From positions 1-24,432 of the forward strand of contig CAZEAC010000068.1 of NCBI GenBank assembly GCA_964510065.1: a DNA stretch of 24,432 bases, given 5' to 3'. Below are positions 13,225 through 22,590 of this stretch, piece by piece. The stretch comes from CAZEAC01 sp964510065. GTDB lineage: Bacteria > Bdellovibrionota_C > UBA2361 > CAIXSY01. Each line of letters begins with the position of its first letter. The stretch's first letter is position 1. Both the position numbers and the translations under genes were made by a program. Below the pieces are notes generated by a model. It was not told where the DNA came from. It saw only the letters and a list, made by a program, of their open reading frames with translations, and ran no database searches.

Positions 13225-15607
13225 GAAGTCTTCGTCGCGTGAGCGCACAAGCTCCAAGGTAACACCCGAACCCTACAAAAAGCGCGCTTGAGAGGCCCCA
13301 CGAAACTCCCATAAAAACCGCGACTATTGAAAAGCACACCGAAAAAACACCATTCACACCCCAAACCCAGGGAATCTGCCGCGATGGCAATGTCGCCGCA
13401 CCTGCGGGAAACATCATCCCCAAAAATGCACCCAGCGGCATAAGAGTACACACCGCGGCAATTGTTCGAATCAAAATCGAGGTAGCCTGGCACGAGTGCA
13501 ACACAAAAAGGGTCGCGATAAGACTAGTCGCAATCCCAACCGTGCTGACTAAAAAGAGGGAGCGCCGCGAGCCACTTAGTACGCCGAGTAGATTTTGCGT
13601 CACTAAACTTCCAATTCCAGCACCGATAAGTATCGCCGGAAGTGAGATAGCAAGACCCAGCGAAGGATGACCAAGGAAGAGACTAAATTTCTGTAATAGA
13701 GAAATTTCGATAAGCATAAACCCCGCGCCGATAAGCGCGAAGAAGCCTGATACCTCTAATCGCGGAAACGAACTGTCGCGGCTTACCACAAGAGGAAAGA
13801 TTATGAAGAGCATGCTGAGCACAAACGTAACCACTAAGAGTGTAATAAGTACCGGGAAGGGGCTGCCGCGCTTGCTCCAAAACTGCCGTTCGAAGATTTG
13901 TGAATTATCGAGAAGGTGAAAGAAGAAGGGTCTATCGTCAGTCGGAGCAGTGAGGACAGAATCTTTTTTCGAAAAGGTTGCCGGATTCTGCAGCCTACGT
14001 GCAGCAGCTTCAAATTTAGCGTCCGCGCCATTCGGAGTAAGGAGCGCGACAAATTCTAAATCATCAGTCACCTTAGTAATTACATCAAGGTCCTGAACAG
14101 AGTAAGGCTTTTTGCTTACCATAATGGTGGCGACTTGAGGAGATTGTGAGTCGTCTTGTTGATTCGATCGGAAGAGTAAAATATGAGCGCGTGGGTCCTC
14201 CACGCCGTTTCGCGTGAGAGCCGACCAGGCCAGGCTAACCAGTCGTAGCGATTCACTTTGATTATTTGAGTCATACCAACGCGAAAATGAAAGTACTCCC
14301 CGAGGCGTCAGGCGTTCAAGGAAGGTACTCCATGCCTCGACGGTGTAGAGCCCGCTTTCGGTGAGCGCAAACGCACCGGCCGATGTTGCCGCGTACGTAT
14401 CGACGAGCGAGCCCTGTATAATATCAAAACGCTCAGTATGTGATGCCAGATAGCTGCGTGCCTCATCGTTCACTAAGCTCACCTCAGGACGGGAGAATAA
14501 ATTACCGAGGAACGAAGCAAGCGGACTGCTTACAAGCTGCACAATGGCGTCATTTACCTCGATGCCTTGCACATGCTGCTGGTTAAACACGAGCGCGGAG
14601 AGCACGTCACGTCCACCTCCTACGCCGATAACGGCGACCTGTGCATGCGGTCGAAGATAGTGTGCCAGATTGACAATGTCATACTTAAGGAACGAAAAAG
14701 GCGCCAGGTTGCCATCAAAGCTGTGGAGCGTAGTCCCCGCAGTTGAATCGATATCGAGATAGAGTTGGCGAAGCATTTCGGGCTGCGGCATTCTCCGACT
14801 AAACCCCCATCCGAACGGCGCAGTCTTTTTCTGCATTGATCCACGTACGACTATTCTCGAGTAGGAGTTCCAGCGGTCATACAAAATTTTGTTTTTTTTC
14901 AGTGCCTTGCCGCGCGCCGTTGCAACCGAGAGGAGCTTGCTCTCTTCCTGCACAAATACGAGTAGCAGCAACGCCACAAAAGTGACAATCGCGAACCGCG
15001 AGCTCTTCCCCTGTGGTAATAACGTAGTGAAGCTTACTGCCGCGGTCACGGCAAAAAGGCCGATGACAAATGGCAGTGTCAATCCGCCCACAACTTTAAA
15101 GAGGAAAAAGAGCGCAACGCCGCCGAACCCCGCTCCAAGCAGATCGTAGCCGTAAAGCTTTGCGAAGCTCCCATGACAGTTTTCAAAAATCGTGCAGAGC
15201 ACCATTCCAACGAGTACAAACGGAATTGAAACAGCGACAAAATTGATGGCTAACGCGATTGGTTGGCTTTCAAGTGTGGTTGGATTGAGGGGAAGTGCCA
15301 AATGAATGCCGATAGCCGTGGGAATGCTTAACCCGAGGAAAAGGGAAAGTTGGCTGAGCCGTGTCGCAAGGAGGTCGATTGAGAAAAACTTTGGAAAACG
15401 TCGAACAGCCAGCGCGCCAATGGTAAGGCCGAACATTGAGGTAGATACGGCCATGCAGGCAAAGTGATGCCAGATCGTAACACTAAATATGCGAGTCAGC
15501 AGAAGCTCGTAAGCCAAGCAGCACATGCCCACAAGGACGACCCCAACTTTTAAAGCAAGTGGAGCGCTCGCGCGCCCTTCGGGAATGTGTTGCAGAGGGG
15601 CAGGCAT
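13214..15607 (-). CDS. Multi-pass membrane protein with spermidine-synthase-like domain
   Basis: The product is 797 residues. An N-terminal block of hydrophobic helices (about 19-220) contains LAYELLLTRIFSV and LYGYDLLGAGFGG, both common in membrane-anchored spermine/spermidine-synthase-like proteins. A soluble Rossmann domain has VAVIGVGGGRDVLSAL (324-339) and the acidic GIEVND (348-353), matching an aminopropyl- or methyltransferase nucleotide site. A segment ALTESGLYTVEAW follows, then a second set of helices (about 575-790). The substrate is unknown, and the protein need not make polyamines. The ATG lies 4 nt from the end of a palindromic repeat, leaving no Shine-Dalgarno sequence. It converges with apt. 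Confidence 0.8.
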   Translation of the reverse strand: MPAPLQHIPEGRASAPLALKVGVVLVGMCCLAYELLLTRIFSVTIWHHFACMAVSTSMFGLTIGALAVRRFPKFFSIDLLATRLSQLSLFLGLSIPTAIGIHLALPLNPTTLESQPIALAINFVAVSIPFVLVGMVLCTIFENCHGSFAKLYGYDLLGAGFGGVALFFLFKVVGGLTLPFVIGLFAVTAAVSFTTLLPQGKSSRFAIVTFVALLLLVFVQEESKLLSVATARGKALKKNKILYDRWNSYSRIVVRGSMQKKTAPFGWGFSRRMPQPEMLRQLYLDIDSTAGTTLHSFDGNLAPFSFLKYDIVNLAHYLRPHAQVAVIGVGGGRDVLSALVFNQQHVQGIEVNDAIVQLVSSPLASFLGNLFSRPEVSLVNDEARSYLASHTERFDIIQGSLVDTYAATSAGAFALTESGLYTVEAWSTFLERLTPRGVLSFSRWYDSNNQSESLRLVSLAWSALTRNGVEDPRAHILLFRSNQQDDSQSPQVATIMVSKKPYSVQDLDVITKVTDDLEFVALLTPNGADAKFEAAARRLQNPATFSKKDSVLTAPTDDRPFFFHLLDNSQIFERQFWSKRGSPFPVLITLLVVTFVLSMLFIIFPLVVSRDSSFPRLEVSGFFALIGAGFMLIEISLLQKFSLFLGHPSLGLAISLPAILIGAGIGSLVTQNLLGVLSGSRRSLFLVSTVGIATSLIATLFVLHSCQATSILIRTIAAVCTLMPLGAFLGMMFPAGAATLPSRQIPWVWGVNGVFSVCFSIVAVFMGVSWGLSSALFVGFGCYLGACALTRRRLPNT

Positions 15608-15611
15608 AGAT

Positions 15612-15762
15612 TAGTACACTGTGAACGAAGTTCTCCGACCCTTCTCGTCTCTGTGCTCTCCGTGTCTCTGTGGTTTTTTAAGTAAAATAAACCACAGAGA
15701 CTCAGAGCGGACCGAGTGAGGACCGAGACTAAGGATAAGTTATTTCGGTTACAGTGTACTAG
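15612..15762. repeat. Dispersed palindromic repeat, copy B (complete)
   Basis: Perfect 11-bp terminal inverted repeats, TAGTACACTGT (15612-15622) and ACAGTGTACTA (15751-15761), enclose a large imperfect palindrome. The left arm ends in GTCTCTGTGGTTT and the right arm begins AAACCACAGAGACTC. There is no coding capacity. It lies between divergent genes, its left end 4 nt from the ATG of the membrane protein. It is the best-preserved of three copies and looks like a non-autonomous miniature transposon. Confidence 0.85.
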
Positions 15763-15921
15763 TCTGGACTGGCCCTAATCCATTTGACCAAGGCCAGACC
15801 CTGGGTGAGGAGGCTTACCCACCCCCTAAGGTATTAGGTATTAAATAACAGCCTAAGCAGTTGATGGACGGCGAGTCCATATTTTGCTAGGGTAATCAAC
15901 GAATTCAAGCAGTTACTAATT
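15763..15921. other. Leader region of the large glycosyltransferase
   Basis: Several small inverted repeats are present: CTGGCC with GGCCAG near 15768-15797, and a 6-bp stem ATGGAC/GTCCAT at 15864-15880 followed by ATTTT. A short near-tandem repeat, GGTATTAGGTATTA, precedes the second hairpin. No clear promoter or known riboswitch was recognised. Confidence 0.35.
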
Positions 15922-18375
15922 ATGCTCCATGCTCAGAAAATAGATACCAGCGATTCCGCCAGCGAACTCGACAAAGATGCGCTGATCGCAAGCCTTAAGT
16001 CGCAAAACGCAAGTTTACATAAAGAGAACGAACGGCTTGAGTCGGATCTACATCAGATCTTTCAGTCGCGCTCGTGGCGGCTCACCGAAGGCTGTCGAAA
16101 GATAGCTAGGTATGTGCGGATGGTCTTTCCTCTCTGGTCTTTTAAGAAAGCGAGCTGCACCCTCGAGCCTATTAATAGTGTGACATACGACGGCGCGGTG
16201 CTTTCGATAGTCGGACCTACCGCTAGGGCCAAACTTGCTCCCATTTCCGGGTCAATCCCTACCGGCTGGGTGCGATTTAGCGCTGAGCTCGATCAGCCGC
16301 TTGTCGCTTCGATCTATTATCGAACCGGGCCCGCTTTCAGCGATCGGCTTCGCGTGCATCTTCCGCTTATCGATTGTCCCAGGGCTTCACATCTTTTTTT
16401 TCTTCCTGCCGATACGAAGGAGCTTCGCTTCGATCCTTTTCATCCCGACGGGTCGTTTCGTTTCTCAAAGATCATGCTATCACGGCTCGGATCGCTTCAA
16501 GTTGTAGGCGCGCTTTTTAAGAAATACGCCGGCTCGGCTCTGCGCGACCCGCGGCAGTTTATTGCGAAATTTAAAAAGCTTATCGCGATACTGCGTGAGG
16601 GTGGTTTCGTCGCGCTCCGAGTGCGGCTCTTCGCCGATAACATTACGAATAACTACCAAGACTGGGTACAGCGCTACGATACTCTTGATGACAACGATCG
16701 AAAGAAAATTCAGGCGCGAATTGATGCGATGCCTAATAAACCGCTCATTTCGGTCATCGTCCCCACTTACAATACCCCGCGCAAGTTTCTAATTGCTTGT
16801 ATCGAATCGGTCAGGACGCAGCTCTATCCGCACTGGGAGCTCTGTATTGCCGATGATGCATCTAAGAACGAGGAGTTACGTCCGCTTCTTGAAGAGTATG
16901 CCCAGAAAGATTCACGGATAAAGCTGCACTTTCGTAAGGAGAATGGCCACATCTCCAAGACAAGCAACGAGGCACTTGCGCTCGCACGCGGAGAGTTTGT
17001 GGCGCTTCTTGATCATGACGATGAGCTGACCGAGCATGCGCTTTACCTTGTCGCCGAGGAGATTAACGCACACCTTGACGCAGATCTGATCTACAGTGAT
17101 GAAGACAAAATTACTGGATTTGGGATGCGCTTTAATCCGCATTTTAAATCAGATTGGAATCCTGACCTTTTCTTGTCGCAGAATTTCGTGTGTCACCTCT
17201 CAGTCTATCGAACCGAGCTTGTGCGAAAAGTCGGAGGTTTTCGCGCCGGTTTTGAAGGTGCCCAGGATTGGGATCTGGCCTGGCGCGTCGCGGAAGCGAC
17301 CGAGGAAAGCCGAATTCGACACATTCCGCATGTGCTGTATCACTGGCGTGTTATCGAGGGATCCACCGCAGCTTCGACATCATACAAACCCTATGTGCTT
17401 GAGGCGCAGGTAAAGACAGTTTCAGAGCATCTCGAACGAATAAAGGTGCCATGCACAAAAGTTGAGATACTGCATAGTATCTCGCACGTGCGCCCGATTT
17501 TTCCTCTTCCCGCTGAGAATCCACGGGTCAGTATCATCATTCCCACCCGTGATCAGTTGAAGCTTCTTTCACGCTGCGTGAGTTCGCTTCGCGAGAAAGC
17601 CGGCTACGATAATTTTGAGATTATTATTGTTGATAACGGAAGTTATGAACTCGACACGAGAAGGTATCTCGCCGGTTTCCAGGGCGACGCAACTGTTCGC
17701 GTAATTCGGGATGATAGCCCTTTTAATTACTCGCGACTAAATAATCGTGCGGTAGCCCAGGCGAGTGGCTCGGTAATCGGGCTGATGAATAATGATCTTG
17801 AGGCATTGAGTGAAGGCTGGCTTGCCGAAATGTTATCGCAGCTGTCGCGTCCTGGCATTGCCGCTGTCGGTGCGCGACTTCTCTATCCCAACGGCTTGCT
17901 ACAGCACGGTGGTGTAATTCTTGGCGTGGGCGGAGTCGCCGGGCATAGTAACAAGGGTATTGAAGAGGAGAACCCGGGCTATTTCAATCGCGCGATTTTA
18001 GCTCAAAACCTCTCCTGCGTGACTGCGGCCTGCATGCTGGTGCAGAAACACGTTTTTCTGGAGGTAGGTGGCCTTGATGAGGATACGCTCGCGGTGGCCT
18101 TCAATGATGTTGACCTCTGTCTTAAGATTCGTGCGAAAGGGTATAAGATAGTGTACACGCCGTACGCACGATTCTACCATTATGAGTCTGCAAGCCGCGG
18201 TTATGAGATTACCAAGGAGAAATTCCGTAGGTTCGAAAATGAGGTGGATACCATGAAGAAACGCTGGGCGCCCGTGCTTTCGGCTGACCCTTACTACAAT
18301 CCGAATCTTAGCCTTTTGACTGAAGACTTTCAGTTTGCCTTTCCTCCGCGCGCGAAAAAAATCTGGCGTGAATAG
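15922..18375 (+). CDS. Two-domain GT2 glycosyltransferase (rhamnosyltransferase-like)
   Basis: The 817-residue product opens with a short coiled coil (LIASLKSQNASLHKENERLE) and SRSWRLTEGCRK. Similar N-termini occur in polysaccharide-assembly transferases. A middle region of about 200 residues follows. The first GT-A domain starts at about 274 (PLISVIVPTYNTP), with acidic metal-site residues DHDDE at 364-368. The second starts at about 534 (PRVSIIIPTRDQ), with NNDLE at 623-627 and a late GHSNKG/FNDVDLCLK pattern typical of rhamnosyltransferase-like members. It probably adds two sugars to a surface glycan at the inner face of the membrane. Acceptor and donors are not readable from sequence. No strong Shine-Dalgarno sequence precedes the ATG. 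A small GT2 gene follows 11 bp later. Confidence 0.85.
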   Translation: MLHAQKIDTSDSASELDKDALIASLKSQNASLHKENERLESDLHQIFQSRSWRLTEGCRKIARYVRMVFPLWSFKKASCTLEPINSVTYDGAVLSIVGPTARAKLAPISGSIPTGWVRFSAELDQPLVASIYYRTGPAFSDRLRVHLPLIDCPRASHLFFLPADTKELRFDPFHPDGSFRFSKIMLSRLGSLQVVGALFKKYAGSALRDPRQFIAKFKKLIAILREGGFVALRVRLFADNITNNYQDWVQRYDTLDDNDRKKIQARIDAMPNKPLISVIVPTYNTPRKFLIACIESVRTQLYPHWELCIADDASKNEELRPLLEEYAQKDSRIKLHFRKENGHISKTSNEALALARGEFVALLDHDDELTEHALYLVAEEINAHLDADLIYSDEDKITGFGMRFNPHFKSDWNPDLFLSQNFVCHLSVYRTELVRKVGGFRAGFEGAQDWDLAWRVAEATEESRIRHIPHVLYHWRVIEGSTAASTSYKPYVLEAQVKTVSEHLERIKVPCTKVEILHSISHVRPIFPLPAENPRVSIIIPTRDQLKLLSRCVSSLREKAGYDNFEIIIVDNGSYELDTRRYLAGFQGDATVRVIRDDSPFNYSRLNNRAVAQASGSVIGLMNNDLEALSEGWLAEMLSQLSRPGIAAVGARLLYPNGLLQHGGVILGVGGVAGHSNKGIEEENPGYFNRAILAQNLSCVTAACMLVQKHVFLEVGGLDEDTLAVAFNDVDLCLKIRAKGYKIVYTPYARFYHYESASRGYEITKEKFRRFENEVDTMKKRWAPVLSADPYYNPNLSLLTEDFQFAFPPRAKKIWRE

Positions 18376-18386
18376 GTTACTTAGCT

Positions 18387-19076
18387 ATGAAACTCTCAAT
18401 TGTAATTCCCTGCTATAATGAAGCGAAAACGATAGAGGAGATTATTGCCGCTGTGCGGGCGTCTCCGATACAAGACAAAGAGATAATCGTCGTCGACGAT
18501 TATTCAACTGATGGTACACGCGAGGTCTTGAAAGAGAAGATCGCTCCGCTTGTCTCCAAAGTTGTGTACCATGAAGTTAATAAAGGTAAAGGTGCAGCGC
18601 TTCGTACAGGCTTCGCGGAGGCCACGGGGGACGTGGTTGTTGTGCAGGATGCCGATCTTGAATATGATCCAAACGAATACGTCACACTTATCGATCCGAT
18701 TCAGAAAAATCGAGCCGATGTCGTATTCGGCTCGCGTTTCATGGGCGGACAGCCGCACAGAGTAGTGTACTTTTGGCATATGGTAGGGAATCGTTTCTTA
18801 ACCCTGCTTTCGAATATGTTTACCAATCTAAATCTCACCGACATGGAGACCTGCTACAAAATGTTTCGCCGTGAAGTGCTGAAGACGATCAGCATCGAAG
18901 AGCCGCGTTTCGGATTCGAGCCGGAGATTACCGCCAAGGTAGCGCGCGGCGGCTGGCGTATCTATGAAGTTGGCATCTCTTATTATGGACGGACCTATGC
19001 TGAAGGAAAGAAAATTGGCTGGCGTGACGGTGTGCGCGCGATTGTGGCGATTGTGAAGTACAATGTGCTGCGGTAG
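18387..19076 (+). CDS. GT2 glycosyltransferase, dolichol-phosphate-mannose-synthase-like
   Basis: The 229-residue, single-domain GT-A enzyme begins MKLSIVIPCYNEAKTIEEII, has EIIVVDDYSTDGT (nucleotide binding) and the metal site VVQDADLEYDP. NKGKGAALRTGF and ETCYKMFRREVL are hallmarks of DPM1-like and polyprenyl-phosphate sugar transferases. YAEGKKIGWRDGVRA closes the catalytic part. It has no C-terminal membrane helices, so it is the short, soluble type. It most likely loads a sugar on a lipid carrier for surface glycan or protein glycosylation, in keeping with the adjacent two-domain transferase. Donor and acceptor are unknown. It lies 11 bp after the larger transferase and 4 bp before the TPR lipoprotein, suggesting one operon. 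Confidence 0.88.
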   Translation: MKLSIVIPCYNEAKTIEEIIAAVRASPIQDKEIIVVDDYSTDGTREVLKEKIAPLVSKVVYHEVNKGKGAALRTGFAEATGDVVVVQDADLEYDPNEYVTLIDPIQKNRADVVFGSRFMGGQPHRVVYFWHMVGNRFLTLLSNMFTNLNLTDMETCYKMFRREVLKTISIEEPRFGFEPEITAKVARGGWRIYEVGISYYGRTYAEGKKIGWRDGVRAIVAIVKYNVLR

Positions 19077-19080
19077 GAAA

Positions 19081-20016
19081 ATGAAGGTAGCTCAGGCAGT
19101 TGCGCTCACCTTCTTTCTGCTAGTCATCGGTTGTGCTCTTCCACCAGGCCCCGAGGCGCTTCCTGGAGTCTCGCGCCAGGAGCTCCGTGCGGTTACGTTG
19201 AGCCGAGAAGGGCTAAGCTTTCTTGATTCCGGTCGGTTTATGGATGCCGAGCTCAGTATCCGGCATGCCTTGCTGTTATCTCCGGGCACTAAGAGTTTGC
19301 GGTTAAGTCTTTCCGTCGCGCTGATCGGCCTCGAGCAATTCGAGGAGGCGCGGGGGATTATCGCGGAGTACTTGGTAAAAGAACCGGATTCCCACGATCT
19401 TATTGGAAGGATGGCCGCGCTGAAGTTTGCCGAGGGCGATTACAAGGGGGCTATACTGCAGTTTAAGGAAGCTCTCAAAGTTGCTTTCAATAACAAAGAT
19501 CAGGCCTACGCGGCAGGTGTGGCCAAGACTATTTCGCAATTGGCGCTTGCCCGAGGTATGTCGGAGGAGGCGATCTGTTACGCCAGATTGGTCCAGACAC
19601 TTAAGATGGATAATGACTCAACGTTAAAGGTTGCCGAACTGTTGGTAAATGAAGGGTACTTTACCCAGGCGTTAAACGAGCTCCAGGCGCTGCGCGATGG
19701 TAAGGAGATGGTTCCACAGGCCTATTATCTATCTGGACTCGCTAGTTTTGGTTTGGCCGACTATGCAAAAGCCCTTGAATATTCGTATATGGCACTTCGC
19801 GGCGGCCGCCTTGAATTCGAAGATGAGCGCAATTCCGAGATTTTGCAACTCGCGGCGCTTTCGAAATTAAAGGTTGACGAGAAGCAAATGGATCTTATCA
19901 AGAGTCTGACGGCAAAGTACGAGGATCAAGACATGCGTAGTGGATTCGTACTGCAGCAGCAGCCGATGGATTATATCGAAACAGTTAATCAGATTTTTGC
20001 AGCGCCGCGAGGATAG
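19081..20016 (+). CDS. TPR-repeat lipoprotein
   Basis: The 311-residue product starts at the ATG at 19081 (an in-frame ATG at 19063 would lie inside the previous gene). MKVAQAV and the hydrophobic LTFFLLVIGC give a lipoprotein signal ending at Cys18. The mature protein has helical repeats of tetratricopeptide type: GLSFLDSGRFMDAELSIRHA, then RGIIAEYLVKEPDSHDLIGR, EGDYKGAILQFKEALK and FGLADYAKALEYSYMALRG. TPR lipoproteins commonly scaffold envelope assemblies, such as glycan export. Here it lies between glycosyltransferases and a LIV-type transporter, 5 bp before the latter, so its partner could be either. No specific function is assigned. Confidence 0.8.
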   Translation: MKVAQAVALTFFLLVIGCALPPGPEALPGVSRQELRAVTLSREGLSFLDSGRFMDAELSIRHALLLSPGTKSLRLSLSVALIGLEQFEEARGIIAEYLVKEPDSHDLIGRMAALKFAEGDYKGAILQFKEALKVAFNNKDQAYAAGVAKTISQLALARGMSEEAICYARLVQTLKMDNDSTLKVAELLVNEGYFTQALNELQALRDGKEMVPQAYYLSGLASFGLADYAKALEYSYMALRGGRLEFEDERNSEILQLAALSKLKVDEKQMDLIKSLTAKYEDQDMRSGFVLQQQPMDYIETVNQIFAAPRG

Positions 20017-20021
20017 CTCGG

Positions 20022-20939
20022 ATGGAGATTCTACCGCAGCTGCTGCTTAACGCGATTATCGCCGGTAGCATCTATGCCCTCGCGAGTAGTGGACTGACGC
20101 TTACATACGGATTGCTTCGAATTCTCAATTTTGCTCACGGCCATATCATGATGGTCGGAGCATATCTATTCTACGATCTCTTTATACTGCGCGGAGCGCC
20201 GATGAGTGTGGCCGGAGTGGGCACCGCAGTTCTAAGTGTAGCTCTGGCGATTGTGGCGCTAGAGATATTTATTGTGCCGTTTTTGCGCTACCACTATTTT
20301 CTGCCGCTGGTGACCTCATTGGCGTTGGGGACGATTCTAGAATCGGTAATTTCCATGGCGTATGGTGTCAACGTAAAATCGCTTACGACGTCGTTTGACA
20401 TTCGTTCATATGAGCTTGTGGTGCCTTATTGGCCGGGCAATGGCGCGACGGTATATATCACTCCGATTCAGATTGTCATCATTACAAGTGCAGTTGTCTT
20501 ACTCTCGGGATTGGCATACCTCGTACACGCTACTGGCTTGGGCCGGCAGGTGCGCGCCTTTTCCGAACATGCTTACGCTGCGGAGTCGCTGGGGGTCGCC
20601 AAGCGAAAACTTACCGGCCTCGTTTTCGCGGTCGGGGTATTCATGGCCTGCTTTGCCGGCGTGCTCGTAGGATTCGAGACTAATCTGCAGCCTACAATGG
20701 GAAATGCCTATACCATCAAAGCTTTTGCGGCGATGATTTTAGGTGGGCTGGGCAACATCTGGGGTACGATTCTTGGTGCCTATATCCTTGGGCTTATTGA
20801 GAACCTCAGTATCGGTTTGGATCTCGGGCCCTACAGCCTGCCTGCGGGCTATAAGGATGCCTTTGCCTTCGTGATAATTCTTCTCGTGCTTCTTGTGCGG
20901 CCGCAGGGGCTTTTTGGGAGTGCGGGGAGGCAGGCGTAA
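20022..20939 (+). CDS. livH: LIV-type ABC transporter permease (LivH-like)
   Basis: The 305-residue inner-membrane permease of the hydrophobic/branched-chain amino acid family opens with LLNAIIAGSIYALASSGLTL and TYGLLRILNFAHGHIMMVGAY, the standard LivH N-terminus. AYAAESLGVAKRKL (cytoplasmic coupling segment) and AFAAMILGGLGNIWGTILGA (late helix) are also family hallmarks. GAGGA lies about 8-10 nt before the ATG. It pairs with LivM, two bases downstream. The family also imports urea, amides and aromatic acids, so the substrate is not fixed by these genes. Confidence 0.92.
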   Translation: MEILPQLLLNAIIAGSIYALASSGLTLTYGLLRILNFAHGHIMMVGAYLFYDLFILRGAPMSVAGVGTAVLSVALAIVALEIFIVPFLRYHYFLPLVTSLALGTILESVISMAYGVNVKSLTTSFDIRSYELVVPYWPGNGATVYITPIQIVIITSAVVLLSGLAYLVHATGLGRQVRAFSEHAYAAESLGVAKRKLTGLVFAVGVFMACFAGVLVGFETNLQPTMGNAYTIKAFAAMILGGLGNIWGTILGAYILGLIENLSIGLDLGPYSLPAGYKDAFAFVIILLVLLVRPQGLFGSAGRQA

Positions 20940-20941
20940 GC

Positions 20942-21814
20942 ATGAGCTCGTATCTGATCCATCTGGCGATCTTGGTACTGCTGTATACCTTTCTGGCACA
21001 GTCGTTTAATGTACCTTTCGGTATCGGGCGGTTATTTAACCTTGCACATATTGCGGCTTACGCGATAGGAGCCTACACCGCGGCGATTCTCTCGACCGAA
21101 TATGAGTTCCCGTTTTGGGCCTGCGCGGTGCTTGCCACGCTGATTAGCGGACTTTTTGCGATTTCGATTGGAGCGATCTCGCTTCGCCTTGCACATGATT
21201 ATTTTGCCGTCGGCACTCTCGCTTTTAGCTCAGTGGTCTCGGCGCTTCTGGTAAACTGGAAATCACTCACCCGCGGAGTGCTTGGAATTCCTGGAATCCC
21301 CCGGCCGATGCTTTTTGGTTTTGATTTCTCTGAAAACGAAGATTTCTTGCTTCTTATTGGCGTGACAGCATTGATGGTGCAGCTTTTTTTCTACTTTTTG
21401 ATGAAGAGTTCGTTTGGGCGAAGCCTACGGGCTCAGGCCGAATTCAACTTAGGGGCACAGGCGCTTGGCCGAGACACTCGGCTGCTTCGAAATCTAAGTT
21501 TTTGTCTCTCCTCAGCGGTGGCTGGGCTGGCAGGGGCATTCTTCGCATTCTACCTGAACTTTATCGATCCCTCCTCGTTTGGGCTCTCAGAAATGGTATT
21601 TGTCGTTACCATCGTGATTGTGGGCTCGCCTGGATCTTTTTGGGGTGTGTTGGCCGCGTGTGCGTTTCTGGTGCTTCTTCCCGAGCCGCTTCGATTTCTC
21701 GAGATTGACTCGAGCATTCTCGGCCCGATGCGCCAGCTCTTGCATGCTTTGATACTTTTTGGTGTGGTGTATTGGAAGCGTGCGACCATTTTCCCAGTGC
21801 AAAGGGTAATATGA
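20942..21814 (+). CDS. livM: LIV-type ABC transporter permease (LivM-like)
   Basis: The 290-residue membrane permease has the family features FNVPFGIGRLFNLAHIAAYA near the N-terminus, RLAHDYFAVGTLAFSSVVS in the middle, and SSFGRSLRAQAEFNLGAQAL (coupling segment). FVVTIVIVGSPGSFWGVLAA is the late helix. It is at the short end for LivM, lacking the N-terminal extension of the enterobacterial protein. It should form a heterodimer with LivH. Its stop overlaps the ATG of the ATPase gene in an ATGA context, so translation is coupled. Confidence 0.9.
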   Translation: MSSYLIHLAILVLLYTFLAQSFNVPFGIGRLFNLAHIAAYAIGAYTAAILSTEYEFPFWACAVLATLISGLFAISIGAISLRLAHDYFAVGTLAFSSVVSALLVNWKSLTRGVLGIPGIPRPMLFGFDFSENEDFLLLIGVTALMVQLFFYFLMKSSFGRSLRAQAEFNLGAQALGRDTRLLRNLSFCLSSAVAGLAGAFFAFYLNFIDPSSFGLSEMVFVVTIVIVGSPGSFWGVLAACAFLVLLPEPLRFLEIDSSILGPMRQLLHALILFGVVYWKRATIFPVQRVI

Positions 21815-22569
21815 TGCTCGAAGTAGACTCTATTTCATTGAAGATTCATCGTACATCGATATTGAACGGAATCTCGCTCAAGGTGGCCGAGGGTGAGACC
21901 GTGGGAGTGATTGGCCCAAACGGATCGGGGAAAACTACACTCTTTAACTGTATTAGCGGCTTTGTCTCTCCGCAGCACGGAAAGATACTTTTTCGCGGCG
22001 AGGAGATAACCTCCTTGGCGCCGCATCGCCGTGCGCAGAAGGGATTAGGTAGAATATTTCAGAACTCTGGAGTCTTTCGCGAGATGAGCGTGGTTGAAAA
22101 TGTGATCACTGCGATTGAGGGACGTACCTCATTTTTGCGCACGATTTTTCCTTGGGCTAGCGGACCGAAGCAAACTAAGGCCAAAGCGCTTGAGTATCTT
22201 GAGCAGGTAGGACTTCGTTCGAAAGCAGTAGCAAGAGCAGGGAGTCTCTCCGGCGGACAGATGCGTCTTTTAGAAATAATCCGTACATTGGCCTACGGTG
22301 CCGAGCTGTTCTTGCTGGATGAACCAACTGCAGGTGTGTCGCCCAAGATGAAGGAAGAGGTAATTGCGCTTGTGCGCAAGCTGCAAGAGATGCGAAAGAC
22401 CGTGGTAGTAATCGAACACGATATGAATTTTATTCAGAAGTTCTGCAACCGTATCATCGTGCTTGATAGCGGAAAGGTTGCCCTTGATGATTCGCCAGAA
22501 AGAGTTCGCTCGAATCCAATGTTACAAGAGATCTATTTTGGAAACGCAGGGAAAGTGGCGGAGAAGTAG
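21811..22569 (+). CDS. livG: LIV-type ABC transporter ATPase (LivG-like)
   Basis: The 252-residue ATP-binding subunit has Walker A GPNGSGKT (35-42), the signature LSGGQMRLLEIIRTLAY, Walker B LFLLDEPTAGVSP and the His loop VVVIEHDMNFI. The early IGRIFQNSG-like Q-loop (GLGRIFQNSGVF) and TAGVSP are characteristic of LivG rather than LivF. The start is the ATG at 21811, overlapping the livM stop; the next codon is also ATG. It powers import together with LivH and LivM. No livF and no periplasmic binding protein follow; the next gene is on the opposite strand. Either the second ATPase is encoded elsewhere or LivG works as a homodimer. Confidence 0.93.
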   Translation: MMLEVDSISLKIHRTSILNGISLKVAEGETVGVIGPNGSGKTTLFNCISGFVSPQHGKILFRGEEITSLAPHRRAQKGLGRIFQNSGVFREMSVVENVITAIEGRTSFLRTIFPWASGPKQTKAKALEYLEQVGLRSKAVARAGSLSGGQMRLLEIIRTLAYGAELFLLDEPTAGVSPKMKEEVIALVRKLQEMRKTVVVIEHDMNFIQKFCNRIIVLDSGKVALDDSPERVRSNPMLQEIYFGNAGKVAEK

Positions 22570-22590
22570 TCTAGACGGCGCGCTCCTCGA

